Origin: Flavobacteriales bacterium
Lineage (GTDB): Bacteria > Bacteroidota > Bacteroidia > Flavobacteriales > UBA1820
Direction of reading: 5' to 3'
DNA: 64,000 bases
Assembly: GCA_003150615.1 (NCBI GenBank)
Contig: QALN01000011.1
Coordinates: forward strand, 85,853-149,852
A model generated the notes under the pieces. That model was not told the origin of the DNA and made no database searches. It saw nothing but the letters and a program-made list of their open reading frames with translations. The translations under genes were made by a program, and so were the position numbers. Below, piece by piece: positions 18,404 to 26,616 of the stretch (position 1 is its first letter; each line of letters opens with the position of its first letter).

Positions 18404-18411
18404 TAAATTTG
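18404..18411 (+). promoter_or_regulatory. -7 box (TAAATTTG)
   Basis: Exact consensus match 27 bases before the ATG at 18439. Confidence 0.5.
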
Positions 18412-18438
18412 TTTCAAACGAAAAACGATATACCCGAC

Positions 18439-18897
18439 ATGAAAACATCCGCTTTTAAATTGCCGCAAATAGTGGAATCCGCCGACACGGTATGCCTTGC
18501 CACGACAGGGACTGACGGTTTCCCGTCGGTCAGGGCTATGCTCAATCTGAAAAATACATCCCTTTATCCTCATCTGGCGCCGCTTTATGCCCTTGAGAAA
18601 AACCCGCTTGCGATATATTTGACCACAAATGCATCTTCGGCTAAGATGGACGAGATACGCACGTGTCCTAAAGCCTGCCTTTATTATTGTGACAGCGGCC
18701 GTTTTCTGGGAATAACGCTCAAAGGCAATGTGGAAGTAGTGGAGGACGCCGCATTCAAAGCCGCCGCATGGGGGCCGGGATGGGAAGAATACTACCCTGA
18801 AGGGCCGCAGTCCGACGATTTCGTTATGCTGAGGTTTACGCCCGCCGTTGTGAAAAGTTATTCGGACCTCAGCGTGGAGGCTGTTGAGCTGGCGTGA
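18439..18897 (+). CDS. Pyridoxamine 5'-phosphate oxidase-fold (flavin-binding split barrel) protein
   Basis: 152 residues with the split-barrel pattern: VCLATTGTDGFPSVRAMLNL, then LAIYLTTNASSAKMDEIRTC and ACLYYCDSGRFLGITLKGNV. Proteins of this general-stress/PPOX group bind FMN or F420-like flavins and act as small reductases. Length is normal for the family. It stands alone behind its own -7 box; the substrate is unknown. Confidence 0.82.
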   Translation: MKTSAFKLPQIVESADTVCLATTGTDGFPSVRAMLNLKNTSLYPHLAPLYALEKNPLAIYLTTNASSAKMDEIRTCPKACLYYCDSGRFLGITLKGNVEVVEDAAFKAAAWGPGWEEYYPEGPQSDDFVMLRFTPAVVKSYSDLSVEAVELA

Positions 18898-18953
18898 TAT
18901 GATAGATAATATTTTGGCTGCAAAATAAAAATTACGGACGATAGAAGATATAT

Positions 18954-20231
18954 ATGGAATTTCTTATAATACTGGGATTGATATTGCTCAACGGCATTTT
19001 CTCAATGTCGGAAATAGCTGTGGTCTCGGCACGTAAATCGCGCCTTGAAATAGATGCCAACAAAGGCAGTTCCGGCGCGCGCACTGCACTTAAACTGGCC
19101 GAAAATCCGGACCGTTTCCTCTCGACGATACAGATAGGGATAACCCTGATAGGAATACTGACAGGTCTTTTTTCCGGCGATATGCTTGCGGTGTACGTTA
19201 CGGACTGGATAGAGCGCATAGGCATATTGACGCCGTATGCTCCGGCCATAGCGAAAGGTCTGATAGTGGTGGTGGTGACGTATCTGACGCTCATATTGGG
19301 CGAACTGGTTCCCAAGAGGATAGGTCTGGGGGCTTCGGGCACTGTGTCGAAGATTGTTTCCCGTCCCATGGATTTCCTATCCAAACTGGCCCTGCCGTTC
19401 GTGTGGGTTTTGTCCAAAAGCACTGAAATGGTGGTAAGGCTCATCGGTTTTAACCGTTCGGAGCAGGATTCTGTGACCGAGGAAGAAATAAAGGCGATAA
19501 TAGCCCAGGGAACTGAAGGCGGGGAAATACGCCCTGTGGAGCGCGATATAGTAGACCGTGTGTTTTCACTCGGAGACCGCGATATAGCGTCGCTCATGAC
19601 CCCGCGAGGCGATATTGTTTATATAGACGTAACGCAATCCGAGGAGCAGATACGCCTTATGATAAAGAACAACGTGTTCAACGTATATCCTGTATGCCGA
19701 GGAGGACTGGACGATATAATAGGCGTTGTGACGCTTAAAGACCTTTTCGCCCATGCCGACGACGAGAATTTCCGTATACAGGAGATAATACGCCCGGCAG
19801 AGTACATACCGGAAAACATGGGCGTTTACAATGCATTGGAACTGCTCAAACAGTCGAGTGTCAAATGCGGTATCGTTATAGACGAATTCGGCAGCGTGGA
19901 AGGCATCGTGACGCTCAAGGATATGATAAAAGGGCTTTTGGGCAATATGCCGGAGGCAGGTGAGGAAGATATGATAATACAGCGGCAGGACGGTTCGTAT
20001 TTTGTGGACGGACAATGCCCGTTTTATGACTTTCTCGAATATTTCGATATAGAAAATCTCTATACCGATTACAATTACAATACGCTCGGAGGTCTTATCT
20101 TTGGTATATTGCAGCATGTGCCGCGCACCGGCGAGCGTTTCTGCTGGCTTTCGTTCGAGATGGAAATAGCCGATATGGACGGAGCCCGCATAGACAAGGT
20201 CGTGGTGAGAAAGAACGGCCCGTGCGATTGA
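18954..20231 (+). CDS. CNNM/CorC-type membrane protein with CBS domains (hemolysin family)
   Basis: Inner-membrane protein of 425 residues: N-terminal CNNM (DUF21) domain with about four membrane segments (MEFLIILGLILLNGIFSMSE; TLIGILTGLFSG; LIVVVVTYLTLILGELVPKR), a CBS-pair (about 200-330; MTPRGDIVYIDV, GSVEGIVTLKDM) and a C-terminal CorC/HlyC domain. Family members are linked to magnesium/cobalt efflux; the name hemolysin is historical. It lies 44 bases before gpmA, possibly in the same transcript. Confidence 0.9.
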   Translation: MEFLIILGLILLNGIFSMSEIAVVSARKSRLEIDANKGSSGARTALKLAENPDRFLSTIQIGITLIGILTGLFSGDMLAVYVTDWIERIGILTPYAPAIAKGLIVVVVTYLTLILGELVPKRIGLGASGTVSKIVSRPMDFLSKLALPFVWVLSKSTEMVVRLIGFNRSEQDSVTEEEIKAIIAQGTEGGEIRPVERDIVDRVFSLGDRDIASLMTPRGDIVYIDVTQSEEQIRLMIKNNVFNVYPVCRGGLDDIIGVVTLKDLFAHADDENFRIQEIIRPAEYIPENMGVYNALELLKQSSVKCGIVIDEFGSVEGIVTLKDMIKGLLGNMPEAGEEDMIIQRQDGSYFVDGQCPFYDFLEYFDIENLYTDYNYNTLGGLIFGILQHVPRTGERFCWLSFEMEIADMDGARIDKVVVRKNGPCD

Positions 20232-20274
20232 ACAGCGATTGTACAACGTATGAAAAACCTAAAACCTCTTTAAT

Positions 20275-21021
20275 ATGAAAAAAATAGTACTTCTGCGCCA
20301 TGGAGAGAGCGCATGGAACCGCGAGAACCGTTTTACCGGCTGGACCGATGTGGACCTGACGGAAAAAGGCGTAGGCGAAGCCTACCGTGCGGGTGAACTT
20401 ATGAAAAAGGAAAACTTCGCTTTCGATAAGGCGTATACATCGTATCTCAAGCGTGCTGTCAAGACTCTCAACGGCGTGCTCGATGCGATGGACCAGGACT
20501 GGATACCGGTGGAAAAGGACTGGCGTCTCAATGAAAAACATTACGGTCAGCTCCAGGGGCTCAATAAGGCGGAAACAGCGGCGAAATACGGCGACGAGCA
20601 GGTGAAGATATGGCGGCGCAGTTTCGATGTGGCTCCGCAGCCGCTCACTGAGGATGATCCGCGCAATCCCCGTTTCGAGGCGAGGTATGACAGTGTCCCG
20701 GATAACATGTTGCCCAGTACAGAGTCGCTCAAGGATACGATAGAACGCATCATGCCGTACTGGAAGGAAACTATATTCCCTTCGCTCAAAGATGCGGAAG
20801 AGATTCTCGTAGTCGCGCACGGGAACAGCTTGCGAGGTATTATAAAGCACCTGAAAGGCATATCCGACGAAGACATAGTTAACCTGAACCTGCCGACGGC
20901 AGTGCCTTACGTGTTTGAGTTCGACGATGACATGAAACTTGTGAAAGACTATTTCCTGGGCGATCCTCAGGAGATAAAAAAACTTATGGAGGCGGTTGCC
21001 AATCAGGGAAAAAAGAAATGA
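20275..21021 (+). CDS. gpmA: 2,3-bisphosphoglycerate-dependent phosphoglycerate mutase
   Basis: Glycolytic enzyme interconverting 3- and 2-phosphoglycerate through a phosphohistidine. Its 248 residues equal the family length. The catalytic region [20 protein letters not shown] is at residues 5-24, followed by [18 protein letters not shown] and the second His in [15 protein letters not shown]. No unusual features. Confidence 0.97.
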   Translation: MKKIVLLRHGESAWNRENRFTGWTDVDLTEKGVGEAYRAGELMKKENFAFDKAYTSYLKRAVKTLNGVLDAMDQDWIPVEKDWRLNEKHYGQLQGLNKAETAAKYGDEQVKIWRRSFDVAPQPLTEDDPRNPRFEARYDSVPDNMLPSTESLKDTIERIMPYWKETIFPSLKDAEEILVVAHGNSLRGIIKHLKGISDEDIVNLNLPTAVPYVFEFDDDMKLVKDYFLGDPQEIKKLMEAVANQGKKK

Positions 21022-21135
21022 TGCTTACGCAGGCCGGAGGTATGGTTCGATAGACAATAATATCGGGTCCGGGCGGAAGTGTCGGTTGCCGTGGTTCCGT
21101 CCGTCCTGTTTAATATATATCTGTAAAATATATAT

Positions 21136-22086
21136 ATGCAAAACCTTAAGATAGCGTCCGTACAGTTCGAAGCGCGCGACAACGACAAAGAATACAACCT
21201 TTCGGTCATACGCTGTATGTGCCGCCGTGCGGCGGACGAGGGAGCGGATGTGGTGGCGTTCCATGAATGTTCGGTATGCGGATATACTTTCGCCAAGGAC
21301 CTTACCCGCGGTGAACTCGCCGATATAGCCGAATTTATACCCGAAGGCCCCAGTACGCAGGAGCTGATAAGTATAGCGCGTCAAACGGGCGTTACCCTTC
21401 TTGCCGGTTTTTTCGAAAAGGATGAAGCAGGAGGCCTTTACAAAGCCCATGTGTGCGTTGACGGCAACGGATTGAAAGCGAAATACCGCAAACTGCATCC
21501 TTTCATACATCCGGCATTGACTCCGGGCGACAGGTATGTTGTGTTCGATATAAAAGGCTGGAAGTGCGGCATACTCGTGTGTTACGACAACAATATCATA
21601 GAAAACGTGCGTGCGACGAAACTTTTGGGGGCGGATATTATTTTCATGCCTCATGTGACCATGTGTACCCCTTCGCCGCGTCCCGGAGCAGGACTTGTGG
21701 ATCCGGCGTTATGGCGTTGCAGGGAAACCGATCCGACTTTGCTGCGCGTGGAATTCGACGGGCTTAAAGGCCGGGCGTGGCTTATGAAATGGCTCCCTGC
21801 CCGAGCTTATGACAATGCCGTTTACGTCGTGTTTTCAAATCCGATAGGTATGGACTATACCGAGGTCAAAAACGGATGTTCGATGATACTCGATCCTTTC
21901 GGGGACATAGTGGCCGAATGCCGCGCTCTGGGCGACGATATATGTTTCGCTACAGTTTCCGAGGAAAAGATAGGCAATGCCGGGGGCACGCGCTACATAA
22001 ATGCCCGCCGCCCGTCGTTGTACGGTAATATAATATCGGCTCCGCACGAGCCAGTGCAGAAAGTGGCCTGGAAAGATTTGGATTAA
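21136..22086 (+). CDS. Carbon-nitrogen hydrolase (nitrilase superfamily)
   Basis: Cytoplasmic amidase or nitrilase-like enzyme of 316 residues. The catalytic triad is visible: Glu in AFHECSVCGYTF, Lys in KYRKLHPFIHPAL and Cys in CGILVCYDNNI. The pattern resembles N-carbamoylputrescine amidase and related branches, but the insert MCTPSPRPGAGLVDPALWRC is not one I can assign. Substrate therefore unknown. A strong shared terminator separates it from converging purB. Confidence 0.88.
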   Translation: MQNLKIASVQFEARDNDKEYNLSVIRCMCRRAADEGADVVAFHECSVCGYTFAKDLTRGELADIAEFIPEGPSTQELISIARQTGVTLLAGFFEKDEAGGLYKAHVCVDGNGLKAKYRKLHPFIHPALTPGDRYVVFDIKGWKCGILVCYDNNIIENVRATKLLGADIIFMPHVTMCTPSPRPGAGLVDPALWRCRETDPTLLRVEFDGLKGRAWLMKWLPARAYDNAVYVVFSNPIGMDYTEVKNGCSMILDPFGDIVAECRALGDDICFATVSEEKIGNAGGTRYINARRPSLYGNIISAPHEPVQKVAWKDLD

Positions 22087-22137
22087 CGTTTCCAGTGAAA
22101 ATATGTAATTGTAAGAACGCCGGCGCCATATAAAAAT

Positions 22138-22185
22138 CCCTCCGGGAATACATGTGGAGTGTGTATTCCCGGAGGGGTTGTTTTT
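22138..22185. terminator. Terminator between converging nitrilase-family and purB genes
   Basis: A 15-base perfect stem (CCCTCCGGGAATACA with its complement) around a 9-base loop and a T-rich tail on the plus strand; A-rich sequence on the other side allows use from purB too. Confidence 0.85.
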
Positions 22186-22209
22186 AATGCGTTTTATTGT
22201 TTACGGCAT

Positions 22210-23559
22210 TCAGTATCCGGTATAGTTCGACGGGGTGAAAGCCTTAAGTTCGTCTTTTATGTCATCGGATACATCGAGGGTGTCGATAAACTGGCTGATG
22301 GTCTGATGCGTTATTTTTTTGTTGGTGCGTGTCAGCGCTTTGAGGGCTTCGTATGGATTGGGGTAGCTCTCTCTCCGCAGCACTGTCTGTATGGCCTCGG
22401 CCACGACAGCCCAGTTGTCTTCCAGGTCGGCGGCTATCTTGTCGCGGTTGACTATCAGTTTGCCCAGCCCTTTCATTGTGGAACGTATGGCCAGCAGCGA
22501 ATGTCCGAACGGCACGCCCACGTTTCGCAGGACAGTCGAGTCCGTCAGGTCTCTTTGCAGGCGCGATACCGGCAGTTTTGCCGCCAGATGTTCGAACAGT
22601 GCGTTGGCAACGCCCAGGTTGCCCTCGGAATTTTCGAAATCTATCGGGTTTACCTTGTGCGGCATGGCGCTTGAACCTACTTCTCCGGCTTTTATCTGCT
22701 GTTTGAAGTATTCCATCGATATGTATGTCCACATGTCGCGGTCCAGGTCCATAATGATGTTGTTTATACGCTTGATGTTGTCGAACAGCGCTGCAGCCAG
22801 GTCGTAGTGTTCTATTTGTGTGGTCGGATACGAGCGTTTCAGCCCGAGTGTTTTTTCCACGAATTTCTCTGCGAAACGGTTCCAGTCCACGCGGGGAAAC
22901 GCTGCCTTGTGCGCATTGAAATTGCCTGTCGCACCGCCGAATTTCGCTCCGTAAGGAAGTGCGGAGAGCATTTCCCTTTGTACTTTAAGGCGCGATATAA
23001 ACACCCTTATTTCCTTGCCCAGGCGGGTAGGGGATGCAGGTTGGCCATGCGTACGTGCCAGAAGCGGTATATCGTCCCATTCGGCCGCCAAGGATTCCAG
23101 TTTACCGGTAAGGGCGTCCAGTTCCGGCAGATATACGTTTGTTACGGCTTCCTTTATCGAAAGCGGGGTGGCCGTGTTGTTGATGTCCTGTGACGTCAGT
23201 CCGAAATGTATGAACTCCTTGTATTGGTGAAGCCCCATTTCGTCGAATTTTTCTTTCAGAAAGTATTCCACCGCCTTGACATCGTGATTCGTCGTCTTTT
23301 CAATGGTTTTTATACGAAGCGCGTCGTCGGTGGAAAATTCACGGTATATTTTCCTCAGACGCGTATAGTGCCTCTGATTTACCCCGCGCAGTTGCGGTAC
23401 TTTCAGTTTCATGCCGCACAGAGCTATGAAATATTCCACTTCCACCTGTACGCGGTAGCGTATCAGGCCCATTTCGGAAAAATAAGGCGCCAGTGCCTCG
23501 CCTGTGGAGCGGTAGCGCCCGTCCAATGGGCAAAGCGCCGTCAGTTGGTTCAGTTCCAT
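22210..23559 (-). CDS. purB: Adenylosuccinate lyase
   Basis: Purine-biosynthesis lyase acting on SAICAR and adenylosuccinate. Its 449 residues begin MELNQLTALCPLDGRY, the E. coli-type N-terminus. The fumarase/aspartase-superfamily signature GSSAMPHKVNPIDFEN is intact, as are TSQDINNTATPLS and the histidine segment in LARTHGQPASPTRLG. Transcribed alone on the minus strand. Confidence 0.97.
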   Translation of the reverse strand: MELNQLTALCPLDGRYRSTGEALAPYFSEMGLIRYRVQVEVEYFIALCGMKLKVPQLRGVNQRHYTRLRKIYREFSTDDALRIKTIEKTTNHDVKAVEYFLKEKFDEMGLHQYKEFIHFGLTSQDINNTATPLSIKEAVTNVYLPELDALTGKLESLAAEWDDIPLLARTHGQPASPTRLGKEIRVFISRLKVQREMLSALPYGAKFGGATGNFNAHKAAFPRVDWNRFAEKFVEKTLGLKRSYPTTQIEHYDLAAALFDNIKRINNIIMDLDRDMWTYISMEYFKQQIKAGEVGSSAMPHKVNPIDFENSEGNLGVANALFEHLAAKLPVSRLQRDLTDSTVLRNVGVPFGHSLLAIRSTMKGLGKLIVNRDKIAADLEDNWAVVAEAIQTVLRRESYPNPYEALKALTRTNKKITHQTISQFIDTLDVSDDIKDELKAFTPSNYTGY

Positions 23560-23913
23560 GTGTTTTATCCGTCGATTGTTGCGTTTGCAAAGGTAGTCGG
23601 GAAAAACCGTTTATGCAATTTTTCTGCCCCGGCATTTGCTGTGTGAGCATTAAAAAACGCGTCAGGCAGTGGATGCTAGTGCCGGCGAGGCCGGCCTGAC
23701 AGTAAAAAATACTTTATTTCAAAAAGTTAAGCGGTAAAAAGCCTGTATCTTGTAAAAAATGTTTAAATTTGCACGCTCTTTTCCCGCAGGCTTTTACGTG
23801 GGGAAAAGGGGTATCGGTTAAATAACGAATGTATAAAACTTCCGTCACGGCGGCGCCTGCGTATTTTTCTCACGGCTGGCGGCGGAATACAAAAAACAAT
23901 TTTTTCCTAAATT
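23560..23913. other. Divergent intergenic region with the rpsA leader
   Basis: The purB and rpsA starts face away from each other here. The plus-strand -7 box TAAATTTG (23764-23771) gives an rpsA leader of about 135 bases. Just after it is a hairpin, CTTTTCCC (23778-23785) with GGGAAAAG (23801-23808), followed by more G. This could be a ribosomal-protein autoregulatory leader, but that is inference. Confidence 0.5.
23764..23771 (+). promoter_or_regulatory. -7 box (TAAATTTG) of rpsA
   Basis: Exact TAnnTTTG match 142 bases before the rpsA ATG; no clear -33 TTG. Confidence 0.5.
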
Positions 23914-25698
23914 ATGTCACAGGAAAACCAGACAGCGGTAGCGCCGCTGGAAGATTTCGACTGGGAAGCATACGAATCCGGCGCAGCCGTTTCGAAGGCC
24001 GAACACGAGAAAATGCAGCAAATGTACGTCGATTCCCTCGGCGGAGTGAACGAACACGAAGTTGTGGAAGGAACGGTAATTGCAAAAACCGACCGCGAGG
24101 TAATCGTGGACATCAATGCAAAATCCGAAGGAGTTATTCCGGTATCGGAATTCCGTTATAACCCTGCCCTTGCCGTAGGCGATAAGGTTGAGGTATTGGT
24201 GGACCGTCAGGAAAACAAGAACGGCCAGCTGGTACTCTCGCACAAGAAAGCTCGCGCAATCAAGGCATGGGACCGTGTGAATGCAGCTTATGAAAGCGGC
24301 GAAATAGTAAACGGTTTCGTAAAATGCCGCACCAAGGGCGGTATGATAGTGGACGTATTCGGTATAGAAGCGTTCCTTCCGGGCTCTCAGATAGATGTAA
24401 AACCGATACGCGACTACGACCAGTTCGTGGAAAAGACGATGGAATTCAAGATCGTCAAAATCAACCACGACTTCAAGAACGTCGTTATATCCCACAAGGC
24501 TCTCATCGAAGCCGACATCGAAGAACAGAAAAAGGAAATCGTATCCAAACTGGAAAAAGGCCAGGTACTCGAAGGTACTGTCAAGAACATCACTTCCTAC
24601 GGCGTATTCATCGACCTGGGAGGTGTGGACGGACTTATCCATATCACAGACCTTTCGTGGAGCCGCATAAACCACCCTTCGGAAGTGGTTCAGCTCGACC
24701 AGAAGATAAACGTGGTTATCTTGGATTTCGACGAAGACAAAACACGCATACAGCTCGGTCTGAAGCAGCTTCAGGCTCATCCTTGGGATGCACTGTCCGA
24801 AACCTACAAGGTTGGCGACAAGGTTAAGGGCAAGGTTGTCGTTCTGGCTGACTACGGCGCATTCGTAGAAGTTATGCCGGGTGTTGAAGGACTCATTCAC
24901 GTATCGGAAATGTCGTGGTCGACCCACCTTCGTTCCGCACAGGATTTTGTCAAGATCGGCGATGAGGTTGAGGCCGTAATACTGACTTTGGACCGCGACG
25001 AGCGCAAGATGTCCCTCGGTATGAAGCAGCTTACCCCCGATCCTTGGGCCAATATCACGGAAAAATATCCTGTCGGCTCCAAGCAGACCGGTACGGTTCG
25101 CAATTTCACCAACTTCGGTGTATTCGTTGAACTGGAAGAAGGCATCGACGGACTGGTGTACATATCCGACCTTTCGTGGACCAAGAAAATCAAACATCCT
25201 TCGGAATTCTGCAAAATCGGCGACAAGCTGGACGTAGTGGTGCTGGAACTCGATACCGAGGCGCGCCGCCTGTCCCTGGGCCACAAGCAGACTACCGAAA
25301 ACCCGTGGGATGTTTATGAGAAGACTTTCGCCGTTGGCACTGCCCACAAGGGAACCGTACGCGAGGTGTTCGAGAAAGGCGCTACGGTAGGTTTTGAAGG
25401 TTACGAAGGCCTCGAGGCTTTCTGCCCGCCCCGCCACCTGGTGAAAGAGGACGGTTCTACGCTCGTCAAGGGCGAAGTTGCCGACTTCAAGGTTATCGAG
25501 TTCAACAAGGAATTCAAGCGCATAGTCGTTTCCCACGCAGCTACCTACAAGGAAGAGGAGGAACGTCCTGCACGCGAGCCTAAGGAATCCAAAAAATCCG
25601 CAGCCGTATCGACTGAAACAGCTCCTGAGCTCAAGTCGACTCTCGGCGACCTGGATGCCCTGGTGGAACTCAAAAAGAAGATGGAAGAAGGAAAATAA
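23914..25698 (+). CDS. rpsA: 30S ribosomal protein S1
   Basis: RNA-binding ribosomal protein that brings mRNA to the 30S subunit. Its 594 residues hold six S1 repeats, recognisable by GVFIDLGGVDGLIHITDLSW, GAFVEVMPGVEGLIHVSEMSW and GVFVELEEGIDGLVYISDLSW, with the repeated RIQLGLKQL/KMSLGMKQL/RLSLGHKQT edge. The acidic N-terminus and a Lys/Glu-rich tail (about 545-594) flank them. Codon use is strongly biased (AAG, CTC, GTA), as expected for a highly expressed gene. S1 is notable here because neighbouring genes lack Shine-Dalgarno sequences. Confidence 0.97.
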   Translation: MSQENQTAVAPLEDFDWEAYESGAAVSKAEHEKMQQMYVDSLGGVNEHEVVEGTVIAKTDREVIVDINAKSEGVIPVSEFRYNPALAVGDKVEVLVDRQENKNGQLVLSHKKARAIKAWDRVNAAYESGEIVNGFVKCRTKGGMIVDVFGIEAFLPGSQIDVKPIRDYDQFVEKTMEFKIVKINHDFKNVVISHKALIEADIEEQKKEIVSKLEKGQVLEGTVKNITSYGVFIDLGGVDGLIHITDLSWSRINHPSEVVQLDQKINVVILDFDEDKTRIQLGLKQLQAHPWDALSETYKVGDKVKGKVVVLADYGAFVEVMPGVEGLIHVSEMSWSTHLRSAQDFVKIGDEVEAVILTLDRDERKMSLGMKQLTPDPWANITEKYPVGSKQTGTVRNFTNFGVFVELEEGIDGLVYISDLSWTKKIKHPSEFCKIGDKLDVVVLELDTEARRLSLGHKQTTENPWDVYEKTFAVGTAHKGTVREVFEKGATVGFEGYEGLEAFCPPRHLVKEDGSTLVKGEVADFKVIEFNKEFKRIVVSHAATYKEEEERPAREPKESKKSAAVSTETAPELKSTLGDLDALVELKKKMEEGK

Positions 25699-25726
25699 TA
25701 TTTCCCCTGAAATATTTCTTATATAA

Positions 25727-25757
25727 AAAACCCCGCGTAAATATTACGCGGGGTTTT
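25727..25757. terminator. Bidirectional terminator after rpsA
   Basis: A perfect stem (AACCCCGCGTAA with its complement) around three bases, flanked by A and T runs, between converging genes. Confidence 0.9.
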
Positions 25758-25776
25758 GTTTTTATCAGATGTTATT

Positions 25777-26304
25777 TTATTCTGCCTGTATAGAATAGTT
25801 ATCTGCAGCTACTACATTTGGAATAATTGTGTCGGACGGTATTTCTACATTATCTCCTTTAATTAGGAAAAAGAAGAAACCTACCAGCGGCAGTACCGTA
25901 AGTCCTGTGCCTAATCCAAGCCCGAGCGCTAATCCTGCTTTTCCATCGCCATTTTCATTCATAGCTCCGGACAAGGAAATTGTTTTTCCATCGATCGCCG
26001 TTGTTGTCATGTTTTTCACATGTATGTATCCTGCTTTTCCCATGCCCTTTGCTTTTTTGCTGTCAATATTCAGCTGAACTGGTGTACCGCCTTTTATCAC
26101 TATTGTATTGGTAGTTGCGTCATAAACATCTGCGTCCACTATTGCTGAGGCGGTGGTTTTGGATTTGCTCGATATTGTTGAGGTTATACGCACCTTAACT
26201 GCGGTTCCCCGGTTTAACTTGTATGTCATGTTACCGGCAAGACAAGGTGTTATATTAGCCTGTATTATTATTAACGACAATAAAAAGGAAATGATTTTTT
26301 TCAT
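25777..26304 (-). CDS. Exported protein of unknown function with C-terminal membrane segment
   Basis: 175 residues. A signal peptide (MKKIISFLLSLIIIQANITP, cleavage near CLAG) precedes a beta-rich domain (YKLNRGTAVKVRITSTISSK; NTIVIKGGTPVQLNID). Near the C-terminus a Gly-rich hydrophobic segment (GLALGLGLGTGLTVLPLVGF) could anchor it in a membrane, followed by a short acidic tail. The ATG at 26304 is supported by the signal peptide. It lies just downstream of a structured RNA element (26371-26592), whose transcript may continue into it. Family not recognised. Confidence 0.65.
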   Translation of the reverse strand: MKKIISFLLSLIIIQANITPCLAGNMTYKLNRGTAVKVRITSTISSKSKTTASAIVDADVYDATTNTIVIKGGTPVQLNIDSKKAKGMGKAGYIHVKNMTTTAIDGKTISLSGAMNENGDGKAGLALGLGLGTGLTVLPLVGFFFFLIKGDNVEIPSDTIIPNVVAADNYSIQAE

Positions 26305-26370
26305 CTTAATTATAATGTATTATCTATTAGTACGGATTTTTTGTCCCGATGATATTTCCTGATTATAGAC

Positions 26371-26592
26371 CATAAAAAACGTGGGACATCACCGTTATCC
26401 GCACATGAGGTTTTCGACGACCTGTACAGCAGATAAGGTGACGCCCACGCATATATCATGCATGAGCATCCACCACTATCCCTGCTGTACGTAGAAAGTG
26501 TCGAAATTTCATGTGCAGGAATAAAAGCTAACGCTTTTTATGTTGTGTCTTTGTTGCTCTTATTTAATCATAGGCATGTAGTTTTGTTTTCA
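26371..26592 (-). ncRNA. Structured RNA element, copy 1 (6S-like or cis-regulatory)
   Basis: Minus-strand element, with a -7 box at 26606-26599. Helix B pairs 26500-26517 with 26401-26418 (GCACATGA with TCATGTGC, then TTTCGAC with GTCGAAA). Helix C (TACAGCAG with CTGCTGTA) extends it into a rod. The 3' tail 26380-26393 can instead pair with 26437-26449 in the apical part (CGTGGG with CCCACG, TCACC with GGTGA), and on this strand is followed by six T. Copy 2 at 34061-34265 has the same plan with compensatory changes. I do not recognise it as a known family. 6S RNA is possible from length and rod shape. A switch ahead of the 26304 gene is the other reading. Confidence 0.6.
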
Positions 26593-26598
26593 TAGCTA

Positions 26599-26606
26599 CA
26601 AATATA
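26599..26606 (-). promoter_or_regulatory. -7 box (TATATTTG) of RNA element copy 1
   Basis: Exact consensus on the minus strand, only about 10 bases after the stop codon of the HMG-CoA reductase gene, giving the RNA its own start near 26592. No -33 TTG at standard spacing. Confidence 0.5.
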
Positions 26607-26616
26607 GGGAAATATC

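Noticed and set aside
23829..24161. Possible upstream open frame overlapping the rpsA start
   Set aside because: Reads into rpsA in another frame and becomes Arg-rich nonsense; no evidence that it is translated.
23917..25536. A 539-codon open frame antisense to rpsA
   Set aside because: Exact shadow of a highly biased gene; no signal, domain or promoter.
26371..26592. tmRNA, RNase P RNA or SRP RNA
   Set aside because: No tag-encoding frame or tRNA-like end, none of the conserved P4 sequences, and no SRP apical GGAA-type loop motif were seen.
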